From assembly GCA_965224765.1 (NCBI GenBank), contig CBDDAC010000014.1, positions 1-64,000 of the forward strand: 64,000 nucleotides of DNA, written 5' to 3'. Under the pieces are notes generated by a model that had not been told where the DNA came from, did not search any database, and saw only the letters and a program-made list of their open reading frames with translations. How positions within the stretch are numbered: the first letter of the stretch is position 1; each line of letters begins with the position of its first letter. Of the stretch, positions 24,577 through 33,426 are shown piece after piece. Made by a program: the position numbers and the translations under genes. The DNA comes from CAZDBA01 sp965224765 (lineage in GTDB: Bacteria; Planctomycetota; Planctomycetia; Pirellulales; Pirellulaceae).

Positions 24577-26030
24577 GCTTTGTCTCCAATTGTGGTCGGT
24601 GTTTTTTTTCTTGAAACGTCATGCAAGACAGCTACGGTGATTATGATCATGCTGAGTGCCTGGCCAACACATGCCGCCATCGGAATACTGAGAAACTCCC
24701 ACTTGGCAAATGCGAAGAAGACGAAAATCAGCATGACGGCAATACTCGCGACACGAGAGATCACGCCAATGATCGGTTTTCCACGACCCTTCAAGTAGCC
24801 GTCAGCCGCTTGGAGATATCCTTTGATCGCACAGGCGGGGGCAAGCCAAAGCGCGAAGGGAATTGCTGGTGAAAACACTTCGCCATAAAAAAGCACGATC
24901 AGAAATGGCAGTACGAAAAGAAACGCTAACGTGGCAAAGATCTGAAAAGCAATGGTGCCAAGTATCGCATTGATCGCCATTTTCATGGTGACTCGACGTT
25001 GCTGGTCCGCGCCCACATTGAAAGTGAAAACACCCAGGGCGTTGGGAGCAACAGTCAGTAGTGCTGCCGCGGGAACCGCGACGAAATAATGCCCCGACAT
25101 TTCGACGGTCGCCCAAGCGAGGATCAGCAGGACGTCCAGGCGGTCGAATACTTCGCTGACCAGCATGGAAATTGCGTAAGGCTTTCCTTCTTTTAGAAGT
25201 TGTTTCGTTGCTGGTGCGTCTTCGACGCCACAGGAACGCGACTTGCCCGACCGGATTCGGCTCCAGATTTCCATCCCTCGTAGTGTGGGTGCCAGACCAA
25301 GGATCTTTGAACCCACAAACAGAACGCACATCAGCGATAGCGACGAGATTGGAAGTAAGTGATTGAATCCAACCCATTTTGAGCAACTGTTACTTAGCCA
25401 TGCAGGAAGGGATTGAACTGTAGCGACAAGTTCGTCCAATCCGAACGTAATTAATACCAGTCCAACGAAGGACATCGCGTAGATCAAACGGTTGAGGTTG
25501 TAGCGTGCGTATTTTTGGTTCCCACGATCAACTGCCGAAATCGTCAACTGGATATGCTCAAACGGAACAAACAGGCAGATCAAAAGGCAAAAAGGGATTA
25601 GGTACTCTTTTTCAAACTTGAGTAAGAAGCCGACCGAAAGTAAGGCCGCCATTGCAGCGGTGATCAGACCACTTACCAGTCCTAATCGAGCAGCTGCATA
25701 TTTGAGTGCAATCGTTTCAGCGGCACGTCTGGAAGCGATGGAATTGATGATTTCAATTCCCCCCAATAAACCGGCGTAGAGCAAAATGTCTCGCGGAAAG
25801 TACAAAGCGATGCCGAACTCACCTCGGCCAATTGGACCCAGAATTCTCGCTACAAAAATTCCCTGGACGAAAAAGATCCCGAAAACACTTAAGGTCGAGA
25901 CAACCGTTGCTGCAAGGCTAAGGAATTCGCGATTCAAGAGTGTGTTGCGCATTCGTCTCCATCCACCGACAACTTGGTTGTCAGGGTCTGTTGAGGAGTT
26001 TGCCGATAGATCGTGAATCGGAACAGACAT
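24573..26030 (-). CDS. Wzx-like polysaccharide flippase
   Basis: A 485-residue multi-pass protein of the MOP exporter superfamily with about twelve membrane helices. Telling segments are FVQGIFVARILGPIGRGEFG near residue 55, LVSEVFDRLDVLLILAWATV and LWLAPACAIKGYLQAADGYL. It should flip the lipid-linked repeat unit across the inner membrane. It is tightly packed in the operon: 15 bases after the sugar transferase gene and overlapping the polymerase gene by four. Confidence 0.82.
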   Translation of the reverse strand: MSVPIHDLSANSSTDPDNQVVGGWRRMRNTLLNREFLSLAATVVSTLSVFGIFFVQGIFVARILGPIGRGEFGIALYFPRDILLYAGLLGGIEIINSIASRRAAETIALKYAAARLGLVSGLITAAMAALLSVGFLLKFEKEYLIPFCLLICLFVPFEHIQLTISAVDRGNQKYARYNLNRLIYAMSFVGLVLITFGLDELVATVQSLPAWLSNSCSKWVGFNHLLPISSLSLMCVLFVGSKILGLAPTLRGMEIWSRIRSGKSRSCGVEDAPATKQLLKEGKPYAISMLVSEVFDRLDVLLILAWATVEMSGHYFVAVPAAALLTVAPNALGVFTFNVGADQQRRVTMKMAINAILGTIAFQIFATLAFLFVLPFLIVLFYGEVFSPAIPFALWLAPACAIKGYLQAADGYLKGRGKPIIGVISRVASIAVMLIFVFFAFAKWEFLSIPMAACVGQALSMIIITVAVLHDVSRKKTPTTIGDKA

Positions 26031-26045
26031 GAGTGAATCAAAATG

Positions 26046-27182
26046 TTAAACGGAACCACGGTGAAGAATGACAACCATTGCGGTTTGAAACAGGAGTCTT
26101 AAATCCAGTAGCAATCCACGGCGACGAATGTATTCGATATCCATTCTCATCCATTCATCAAATTCGATGTCTCGCCGCCCTTGAACTTGCCAGATGCAGG
26201 TTAACCCAGGAAGCACTTCCAATCGGCGACGGTGCCAGATCTTGCTTTCTTGGGATTCTTGAACGGGAAGTGGACGAGGACCCACCAGCGACATGTCTCC
26301 AATGAGAACATTGAACATTTGTGGAAGCTCATCCAGGCACACTTTACGAAGGTACGTGCCGACCCGCGTGACGCGAGGGTCGTTGGTCAATTTAAATGCG
26401 GGCCCGTCTTGTTCGTTGCTTTTCTTTGCTCGCAATTCAGTTTGTTCGTTCTCCGCGCCAAATCGCATCGTACGGAATTTGAGGATCTCGAAAATCCGAC
26501 CGTCCTTCCCTTCTCGTTTCTGGCGAAACAGGATGGGGCCGCGGGAATTGAGTTTGATCGCAATTGCAGTGAAAATAAAAATTGGAGAGAAAATGGTTAA
26601 GGCAATCAATGCGCCTGAAATGTCCAGTGTTCGTTTCCAGATCGGAGTGGATTGGGAACCTGCAGCGGTGAACCCGGTTCGAAGCGGTTCAGGCGTTTCC
26701 GGAGTTCCCTCTGTTTCGACCTGCGTTTCAGCAACGGCCTGTTTGCCAACTTCGAATGAGTTGCAGGAGATGTCATCGTCGTCTGGATAGACGAGCACGT
26801 CGATGTTGAGTTTCAAGTTGAGGTCAAAGCAGGTCTCGCCGATCGTGTCTGAAACCTTGTGACCGCCTTCGCGATTGGTTTCAGGCAGTAGGATACACAG
26901 CTCTCCGCCTCTCCAACCGATCTCATCAGTGATGCGCAAAGTTTCACGAACCAATTGACAAAACCCAAGTAGTTTTTTCTCAGAAGAGTTTTCTGCAGTC
27001 GTATCGATCAATAGCAATACGAATTCGCGATCATGCTCTCTGCGATCGCAGCGCGAGCGTTCTTTTGCCATGGCAAAAGCGAATTCTGCTTCGTTCAAAA
27101 CGAGCTGTTTGGGCGGGAGTTTACGTCCGAACCAACGGGCCCATATTGGGCCTCGCTCGCTACGGCGTGAGCGTATAATCAT
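26046..27182 (-). CDS. Bacterial sugar transferase with N-terminal degenerate GGDEF-like domain
   Basis: A 378-residue initiating phosphoglycosyltransferase. The C-terminal half is the standard catalytic domain: KRTLDISGALIALTIFSPIF membrane helix, GPILFRQKREGKDGRIFEIL, KFRTM, DELPQMFNVLIGDMSLVGPR and LTCIWQVQGRRDIEFDEW. It would load the first sugar phosphate onto undecaprenyl phosphate. The first 150 residues (ERSRCDRREHDREFVLLLID, IGWRGGELCILLPETNREG) look like a nucleotide-cyclase/GGDEF fold in which GGDEF is replaced by GGELC, so it is probably not a cyclase but could bind a nucleotide. Hydrophobic helices of a WcaJ-like N-terminus are absent. Confidence 0.85.
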   Translation of the reverse strand: MIIRSRRSERGPIWARWFGRKLPPKQLVLNEAEFAFAMAKERSRCDRREHDREFVLLLIDTTAENSSEKKLLGFCQLVRETLRITDEIGWRGGELCILLPETNREGGHKVSDTIGETCFDLNLKLNIDVLVYPDDDDISCNSFEVGKQAVAETQVETEGTPETPEPLRTGFTAAGSQSTPIWKRTLDISGALIALTIFSPIFIFTAIAIKLNSRGPILFRQKREGKDGRIFEILKFRTMRFGAENEQTELRAKKSNEQDGPAFKLTNDPRVTRVGTYLRKVCLDELPQMFNVLIGDMSLVGPRPLPVQESQESKIWHRRRLEVLPGLTCIWQVQGRRDIEFDEWMRMDIEYIRRRGLLLDLRLLFQTAMVVILHRGSV

Positions 27183-27249
27183 CTTGTTGCTAATCCAGGT
27201 GTGTAATTATTTTTGCAATTGGCAGCGTTTGAAACGCGGCCTGGCAGAT

Positions 27250-27900
27250 TTAGGCCTTGTTGATCACAAGGCCAATTATTTCGATGCCCAATCGTTGCAT
27301 GCGATTGCGAAATGATTCGACTCGGCGTTGGTCGATGTCTGTTGCTTCGACTACCAAAATGATACCGTCCAGTTGTGCAGCGAGCGAATCGCATGCGGAT
27401 AGTCCGTCAGCGATTGGCAGATCGAAAAGGATAAAATCGTAGGGTGAAAACTGATCATCAATAACGGTTTTTAAATTGTCTAAGGGGAGTTCAATGGAGT
27501 CTTTCTCCTCGGCTTTTCCAGCAGCGAGTGCGAAAAGGTAATCTTGGCCGCTGAGTTGGGCGATGATCTCGCTGGATTCCAGTTGTCCTGTTAGAACTTC
27601 GGAAAGTCCTTGTGGCCCTTTTGCTCCGCGTCGACGGGAGAGGAATGATTTGCCAAAGTCGGCTTCGACAAACAGCACGTCGCGCTCGATGATTTTGGCG
27701 AGAGCCGCTGCGAGATTAAAACTCACAGTGCTCGTGCCCGTTCGAGGGTCGAGGCACGTGACTCCAATGGAGACTGAATCCAATGTCATCTTTTGTGACC
27801 ATCGCAGGATTTGTCGACCCAATGAAATGAAATGACGTCGTAATGACTGGCTGGGTTTTACGGGTGAATCCAGCGTTTGTGATTCTGATGTGTTACTCAT
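27250..27900 (-). CDS. CpsD/CapB-like ATPase of the exopolysaccharide system, degenerate Walker A
   Basis: A 216-residue P-loop protein of the MinD/BY-kinase superfamily that normally partners the chain-length regulator. SIGVTCLDPRTGTSTVSFNL sits where Walker A should be, but the GKS/GKT lysine is missing (GTST). DVLFVEADFGKSFLS corresponds to Walker A', and FILFDLPIADGLSACDSLAA to Walker B. No tyrosine-rich tail is present. It may therefore bind nucleotide weakly or act structurally. ATG 27900 is preferred over ATG 27915, just 5 bases beyond the Wzz-like gene stop. Confidence 0.75.
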   Translation of the reverse strand: MSNTSESQTLDSPVKPSQSLRRHFISLGRQILRWSQKMTLDSVSIGVTCLDPRTGTSTVSFNLAAALAKIIERDVLFVEADFGKSFLSRRRGAKGPQGLSEVLTGQLESSEIIAQLSGQDYLFALAAGKAEEKDSIELPLDNLKTVIDDQFSPYDFILFDLPIADGLSACDSLAAQLDGIILVVEATDIDQRRVESFRNRMQRLGIEIIGLVINKA

Positions 27901-27919
27901 AGATGCTCTTAACATGTTG

Positions 27920-29512
27920 TTACCTCACCATTGCTCGGCGACTAGCGACACGGGGTAGTGTGATCAATACAGGAATGTCGAGAACCTCTTCGACTTCATC
28001 CTCGTCGTTGGATAACAACTTGGAGTGGTCGAAGATTAACGCGGTTAATACACTGAGCAGGGTTGCCAGGACCAGGCCCAGCGGGAGCAGGATGCTGCCC
28101 TTGGGACTGGCGTGTTTGAGCAGCAAGGTACCCGCTTGTTGGACAATGATGTCTGAAACCATTTTTTCATCGAGTCGATTGATGACGGACAAGTCACCGT
28201 ATTTTTCGATGAATGTTTCAAGGTATCTGTGTTCGACCGAAAGTTCGCGTTTCAGTTCTTCAGCCACGATCTCGGTCTGATTGAGTTCGCTGAGCTCACG
28301 GATCGTTTCTTCGTGTTTGGTTTTGGTCAGACTGAGCCTGGCCTCCAGGGCCCTTACGTTGGCCGCTGCCAGCGATTTGGCAACGGCGATTTCCTCGTAG
28401 GCCGGATTCGAGGCTGACATCATCTCGGTCCGATCTTCTTGAAGGTCTTGGAAGTCCTTTTCCATCTCGGCGAGTCGATTGTTGATGATGTCGACGCGAG
28501 GATGTGATTTGTACTTGGAAATCAACTCGGCTCGTTCCGATTTCAGCCGGAAAATCTCCTCACGGGCAGATTCAGTCGAAAGTCGTTCAACCCCTTTGGT
28601 TGGGACTTCTACGAACTTGCCCGTCATTTCCATTTCGTCGATCAGTTGGACAAGCTGTTCCTTGGCTTGGCGGTGGTTCAACTCAACATCGATCAGTTCG
28701 TTTTCGATCTTGTCGACAATTTGTTGCATGGTATTGCGCGCGCCAACGATGGATAGGAATGGCTTTCCAATTTTCCGCTCAACTAGCTGGTCGCCTTCCT
28801 GAACGAATCGCATTCCATTTCGATAATTCTTGAGAGTGACTTCGGCTTCTTTGACTTTTTCTTTTTGGTTGTCAAACTCCAACTTGAAGAACTCTGCAGT
28901 TCCCTCGCGTTGATGAACCTTGATATGCACAATGGTCGTGTAGTGCATGATTTTGTCTACGATTTTTTTTGCCAGAGTCGGGTCTTGCGCAGATAGGTAA
29001 ATTGAAATTACCGAAGTGTTTTTCTCCATCGAGACTTTAAGGTTCTTGGATATCTTTTTGACAGCCTTTTGTACCTTGATGGCTTGTTCACGTTGTTCCG
29101 GTGTCAGTTCTGATTTTTTCTTTGAATCCGAAGAACTCGAAAACTTGGGTAGCTTGATTGAGTCAGTGATGAAGTCGAAGGGAGACTGGAGAACCGCTTC
29201 GGTTGTGATTTCAGGATCCAGAACGGCCTGCGAGATCACGTCATGGCTTTTGATCAACTCCATCACGCTGCGGACTTCTGTCTCTCTAGCGTTTTGAATT
29301 GAGATAGGCATTGCGCCCTTGCTGTATTCAATCGCCGTGTTCGCTCGGCCAAGTTGAACAAACAAGCGTCCTTCGCTGCCAAATGTTTTGGGAGCAAGCT
29401 GCCAGTAGGCGATGATGGAACCCACCGCGAGCAGAAACACCAATGTGCATTTCTTTTTGTTACGACTCAAGGCAGCAAGAAGCTGCCCAATCGTTAATTG
29501 GCTTTCGTTCAT
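27920..29512 (-). CDS. Wzz/GumC-like polysaccharide chain-length regulator
   Basis: A 530-residue inner-membrane co-polymerase, the first gene of the operon. An N-terminal helix (CTLVFLLAVGSIIAYWQL) and a C-terminal helix (GSILLPLGLVLATLLSVLTAL) flank a long periplasmic coiled-coil section (about 195-450, for example KEKVKEAEVTLKNYRNGMRF and SERAELISKYKSHPRVDII). The Wzz domain precedes it with GRLFVQLGRANTAI. Such proteins set chain length and connect to the outer-membrane exporter. The kinase domain is separate (next gene), and no outer-membrane Wza is nearby. Confidence 0.85.
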   Translation of the reverse strand: MNESQLTIGQLLAALSRNKKKCTLVFLLAVGSIIAYWQLAPKTFGSEGRLFVQLGRANTAIEYSKGAMPISIQNARETEVRSVMELIKSHDVISQAVLDPEITTEAVLQSPFDFITDSIKLPKFSSSSDSKKKSELTPEQREQAIKVQKAVKKISKNLKVSMEKNTSVISIYLSAQDPTLAKKIVDKIMHYTTIVHIKVHQREGTAEFFKLEFDNQKEKVKEAEVTLKNYRNGMRFVQEGDQLVERKIGKPFLSIVGARNTMQQIVDKIENELIDVELNHRQAKEQLVQLIDEMEMTGKFVEVPTKGVERLSTESAREEIFRLKSERAELISKYKSHPRVDIINNRLAEMEKDFQDLQEDRTEMMSASNPAYEEIAVAKSLAAANVRALEARLSLTKTKHEETIRELSELNQTEIVAEELKRELSVEHRYLETFIEKYGDLSVINRLDEKMVSDIIVQQAGTLLLKHASPKGSILLPLGLVLATLLSVLTALIFDHSKLLSNDEDEVEEVLDIPVLITLPRVASRRAMVR

Positions 29513-29758
29513 TTTGTAACCAGTTGCAAATCAAAGAGAGGCGGTTGCGTCGAGAACGCCATCGTTTTAATGGCGGAGAAGCAGTCCGTACGCTGTAGGG
29601 TTCTAATGAAACAATGGAATTTCAAAAGTCAAACAGACAAGCCCAGTCTATTTACGTATTGCGTATTTTCAAGACTTGACGAGGAACTAGTTAGGGCTGA
29701 ATTGACATAAATAAAGAATCCATCAGGCAATCTGCACGTTTTGCTAATGGCGGACGAA

Positions 29759-30430
29759 TTACCGAAAGTCTTTCGACGCAATGTGAGTAAGATCGTCAAC
29801 GATCTCATTAACGTTACAACCGTCAAAGTCGACATGATTGAATCCGCCAGTTAGGACAGCAACCGACTTTGCACCGACGCTGTTGGCGCACACTACATCG
29901 GCCGGCGTATCTCCAATCACCCAGTTTTGAATTTGAAAGTCATCCTCCAACGCTTCGCTGGCGGCAGCGACGGCTTGCGCCGCAACGACATTTCGATCAG
30001 GTGAATTGTCACCGAACCCTCCGAAATGAAAGTAGGAATCCAATCCGAATCGTTTTAACTTGAGCCAGGCCGCGGCTTGGGCGTTGCCGGTAATGATGCC
30101 AAGCTGAAAACGTTCAGATTGAAGTTGCTGCAGCAGTTCCGAAACACCGGGAAGTAGGTCGCCTTGGATTTGTTGGAGGGTCGATTCAAGCCGCACGTGG
30201 TAGTGCTGTGAGAAGGACTCGTAATGCTCATCAAAGTCGACGTCGTTGGCTTCGAAAAGATCGCCAAGTATTGCGTAGTCGGTTCGACCAGCGGCCGGAA
30301 CTTTGGTTTGGTTGACGATTCCAAACATTTCGAAAAAGGTTCTATCGATTGCAGAAAATCCGGCACCGCGCGTTCGCAGTAGAGTGCCATCGATGTCGAA
30401 GAGAATGGTGTGCTGTTGAGACAAATGCAT
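29759..30430 (-). CDS. HAD-superfamily hydrolase, phosphoglycolate phosphatase-like
   Basis: A 223-residue haloacid-dehalogenase phosphatase. Motif I is ILFDIDGTLLRTRGAG (nucleophile and acid Asp), motif II is LGIITGNAQAAAWLKLKRFG, and motif III/IV is QNWVIGDTPADVVCANSVGA. A helical cap lies between motifs I and II, as in Gph or PhnX-type enzymes. The substrate cannot be told from sequence; phosphoglycolate or another small phosphate ester is likely. It is transcribed in the same direction as the exopolysaccharide operon but lies upstream of its first gene, separated by about 250 bases. Confidence 0.85.
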   Translation of the reverse strand: MHLSQQHTILFDIDGTLLRTRGAGFSAIDRTFFEMFGIVNQTKVPAAGRTDYAILGDLFEANDVDFDEHYESFSQHYHVRLESTLQQIQGDLLPGVSELLQQLQSERFQLGIITGNAQAAAWLKLKRFGLDSYFHFGGFGDNSPDRNVVAAQAVAAASEALEDDFQIQNWVIGDTPADVVCANSVGAKSVAVLTGGFNHVDFDGCNVNEIVDDLTHIASKDFR

Positions 30431-30858
30431 CTCCGTTTCGTGTCAACTGGTTGTTGGGCAATGCCTTTCAATCGAACAGAATATGGATTCAACCCTCGAA
30501 AATGCAATGACCATTAAACGATTGTTCAGTACTGCAGATGACGACAAAATCCAGTTTTTGCTAGTTGGCAGAAACTTTCTTAGTGATTTTGGAATTAATA
30601 TCGCCGTGGCAAAAACTCGGTTTCAGGAATTGAACAAAATACAGAATTTGCTCAAAACCCTACTTTTAGTAGCCAAATTTCAAGATGCCGCTTCAAAACG
30701 GGCGTTTTCGCGCAGTAGAATGCGGGAGCGATCAAATGCTACGTGCGACAAAATGCGCTTCCCTAGGTTCGGGGAGTCAGTGTAAATTTCTGGTCTGTTA
30801 ATCCACTAATCGTTGTTTACACCTGCAGACAAGTTGCAGGATCGAAAACGGAAACGAA
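30431..30858. other. Divergent intergenic region before the desaturase gene
   Basis: It separates the HAD gene (minus) from the desaturase gene (plus). No gene-like frame is convincing. A weak hairpin CCTGCAGACAAGTTGCAGG lies just before the desaturase start. Confidence 0.4.
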
Positions 30859-31980
30859 ATGATCAATAAGCTTCCTGTTGCTGAAGACTCACTGGCTCAG
30901 CAACCAAATAATAAAACTGAGACCAAAGAAACGACGTCGTCCAAAGGTCATGCCCCGCATTTTGCTGTAGAGTCTGCGGAAAATGGCGAGGAATCTCGAC
31001 CAAGTTACGCGCTTGAGAACGAAGAACGGCCTGATCTGAATCAGGAAGAACTTCATCCAAAAGCTGATTTGTCTACGAAGATCATCATGATCAATGCTGT
31101 AGTCTGGCCGATTATTGGCTGCTTTATAGCGGCTATCATGTTGACCAAATACGGATGGATGGGCGCTGGCGGTTGGTCCTACGTCAGTATGGTGGTTGGC
31201 GGCTGGTGCTTGACGAGCTTGGGAATCACGGTTGGTTTTCATCGGCTGATGTCGCACAAATCGTTTGAGACCTATCGATGGGTTCGTGCGATGTGGATGA
31301 TCATCGGATCGTTTTCCGTTGAGGGTTCGCCATTGATTTGGTGTGCCGTTCATCGACGCCATCATGGTCACAGTGATCAAGAGGGCGATCCCCATTCACC
31401 ACACCTTCACGGATCTTCATGGTGGGGAATGACCAAAGGCTTTTGTCATGCTCAAGTCGGTTGGCTGTTTTCAGGTCATTGGTCCAAACCAAATTTGGAG
31501 AAGTATGTTCCCGATTTGTTGAAAGATCGGTTTCTCATTTCCGTTGACAAATTCTATTACGTTTTTGTTATTGCCAGTCTGTTGTTACCGGCCGTGTTAG
31601 GCTTCGGGATTGAATACGCAACTGGGGGAAGCCCTTGGTTTGGTGCGTGGCTCGGATTCGTCTGGGGCGGTTTGGTGCGAATTTTCGTATCGCATCACAT
31701 CACTTGGTCAATCAACTCGGTTTGCCATGTATTTGGCAAACGCCATTTTCATTCCAATGATCACTCCACAAACAATGTTATTTGTGGAATATTGGCGATG
31801 GGTGAAGGTTGGCATAACAACCATCATGCGTTTCCTTCTTCTGCCAGGCACGGTTTGCTGTGGTACCAGTTCGACATGAGTTGGGTAGTGATTCGAACCA
31901 TGAAGGCGATGGGGTTGGCTTGGGATATTCGCCTGCCAAGCGAACGTGCACTGGAGTCCAAACGGATTGCCAAAAGTTAG
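30859..31980 (+). CDS. Acyl-CoA/fatty acid desaturase
   Basis: A 373-residue membrane di-iron desaturase of the stearoyl-CoA (delta-9) type. The three histidine boxes are present: GFHRLMSHKSFE, HRRHHGHSD and GEGWHNNHHAFPSSARHG. Four hydrophobic helices surround them. It introduces a cis double bond into fatty acids, adjusting membrane fluidity. The first 70 residues are a charged, low-complexity extension (ENGEESRPSYALENEERPDL) not usual in the family and without visible function. The reductase partner is not nearby. Confidence 0.9.
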   Translation: MINKLPVAEDSLAQQPNNKTETKETTSSKGHAPHFAVESAENGEESRPSYALENEERPDLNQEELHPKADLSTKIIMINAVVWPIIGCFIAAIMLTKYGWMGAGGWSYVSMVVGGWCLTSLGITVGFHRLMSHKSFETYRWVRAMWMIIGSFSVEGSPLIWCAVHRRHHGHSDQEGDPHSPHLHGSSWWGMTKGFCHAQVGWLFSGHWSKPNLEKYVPDLLKDRFLISVDKFYYVFVIASLLLPAVLGFGIEYATGGSPWFGAWLGFVWGGLVRIFVSHHITWSINSVCHVFGKRHFHSNDHSTNNVICGILAMGEGWHNNHHAFPSSARHGLLWYQFDMSWVVIRTMKAMGLAWDIRLPSERALESKRIAKS

Positions 31981-32519
31981 ATCTTGCAGTTCAATTTTGA
32001 ACAAATGACAGTCGGCTTGGAACGAAGTCGGCTTTTTCTTTGCGCGCACTTTCTTGCTTCTCTCCTGATTTTGTTGGTTTCACGTAGGCAAACCGTTATA
32101 ATTAATTAGAGATGGAGCCGGTTGGGAGTCAACGGAGTACAGATTCGTTCATCAAACTTTGATTGAATTTATTTGGCCCTGTTGACATGACGCGATCGCA
32201 GCAAGAGGCGGTTGTTGTTGCGCATCCCAACACGAGTAGAGAATCTACCAAGTTTTCTGACGAATTTCACACGAACATCTTTTTGCGAAACGACTAGTCA
32301 AGCAAGGAATGGTGTGAGAACGAATGTTTCCACTGGTAGTTAGAAAGAATCTTTTCTTCGAGAGCTTTTGGGAATTTGCTGGCGTGTCGATTGAAACACG
32401 CCTTTGAATTTCTCTTTTCAACAAGCTAAATATGGAACCTAGGAATAGAGAGCAGACGGACTAATTGTTTGAACTGGAGGCAGCGGACCGATAGATGAAA
32501 CTTTACGTACTGGCTCAAA
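31981..32519. other. Long gene-free stretch with a strong promoter-like sequence
   Basis: No reading frame of note lies between the desaturase and DUF2071 genes. It contains AGTCGGCTT as a direct repeat (about 32011-32034) and a consensus-like promoter (32074-32102), leaving about 410 bases of apparently untranslated leader or room for a small RNA. Confidence 0.5.
32074..32102 (+). promoter_or_regulatory. Candidate sigma70 promoter with perfect -10
   Basis: TTGGTT (32074-32079), a 17-base spacer and TATAAT (32097-32102). Transcription would begin near 32109, about 410 bases before the DUF2071 gene. Confidence 0.55.
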
Positions 32520-33263
32520 ATGCCCAAAGAAACTACACAGAAGTTGCTGATGCAAGCGAATTGGTCTGAGATCGTCTCAGTCAATTTTCAAGTCGATCCA
32601 GCGATCCTGGAACCTCGTGTTCCAAAAGGCCTGGAACTGGATTTTCACAACAACGAAACTTATATCAGTCTCATCGCCATGCGTCTAAATTACGTCAAGA
32701 TGAGAGGGTTTCCACTGCCAATTTGCCGTGGATTCGAAGGGATCGGTTTGCGGTTTTACGTCAAACGAAAAGTCGGCCCCAGATACGTTACGGGAACCTG
32801 CTTGATCAAGGACTATGTTTCCAATGCGATGGGGGCTTGGATTCTATCTTCGCTTTTCAAGATCAAATCGGCCAAAGTGAAATTGAAGCGTAAAAGTTCA
32901 GGGTTCAACAACCCGGATGAGTCGGTTGTGCCTCAAATCCAATATCAATGGAGAATAGGTGATTCGCAAAACAAGATTAAGGTGAAGGCCCGTGCCAGGA
33001 TGAAAAAGACCGGGCCTGATACCAAAGTCGGATTTATCTTGGGACACAACAATACCTATACCGAGCGAGATTCTCAAGCGTTTGAGCATCGTGTGGAAAG
33101 ACCGCCGTGGACCGTGTGGGATGCGGCGCAAGCAAGTTTTGAGTGTAATACCAAACAGATGTTTGGTCAGGAGTTTGTCAAAACGCTGTCGCGGCGACCA
33201 AGTTCAGTTTTTGTTTCAGAAGGTAGCCCCGTAACCGTTTTTCGGCCGGCTGTTATTTCTTAA
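32520..33263 (+). CDS. DUF2071 family protein
   Basis: A 247-residue protein of the DUF2071/YqjF type. Family-like features are the opening LLMQANWSEIVSVNFQVDPA, LEPRVPKGLELDFHNNETYI, SLIAMRLNYVKMRG and the GIGLRFYVKRKVG segment. The fold is related to acetoacetate decarboxylase, but the biochemical role of these proteins is not established. Residues 115-170 are rich in lysine and arginine (KIKSAKVKLKRKSSG). It is a single gene behind a long untranslated region. Confidence 0.75.
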   Translation: MPKETTQKLLMQANWSEIVSVNFQVDPAILEPRVPKGLELDFHNNETYISLIAMRLNYVKMRGFPLPICRGFEGIGLRFYVKRKVGPRYVTGTCLIKDYVSNAMGAWILSSLFKIKSAKVKLKRKSSGFNNPDESVVPQIQYQWRIGDSQNKIKVKARARMKKTGPDTKVGFILGHNNTYTERDSQAFEHRVERPPWTVWDAAQASFECNTKQMFGQEFVKTLSRRPSSVFVSEGSPVTVFRPAVIS

Positions 33264-33426
33264 GAGTTTGGTGACACTTGGGTGGGTTGCTCAGGGTATC
33301 GTCCGGGAGTTTATTGCTTGATTACCCATAGGGACATATACTCAATCTGATCAAGCGAACCAGACCGAAAGCCAAAACTGCAAAACGTTTGTGCTTTTTT
33401 TATAAAACTTAATTGAGTGAACGAAA

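Noticed and set aside
30483..30785. 100-codon frame before the desaturase gene
   Set aside because: No domain character, no ribosome site and odd composition; treated as intergenic.
32005..32040. Terminator after the desaturase gene
   Set aside because: AGTCGGCTT occurs twice in direct, not inverted, orientation, so no stem forms despite the following T run.
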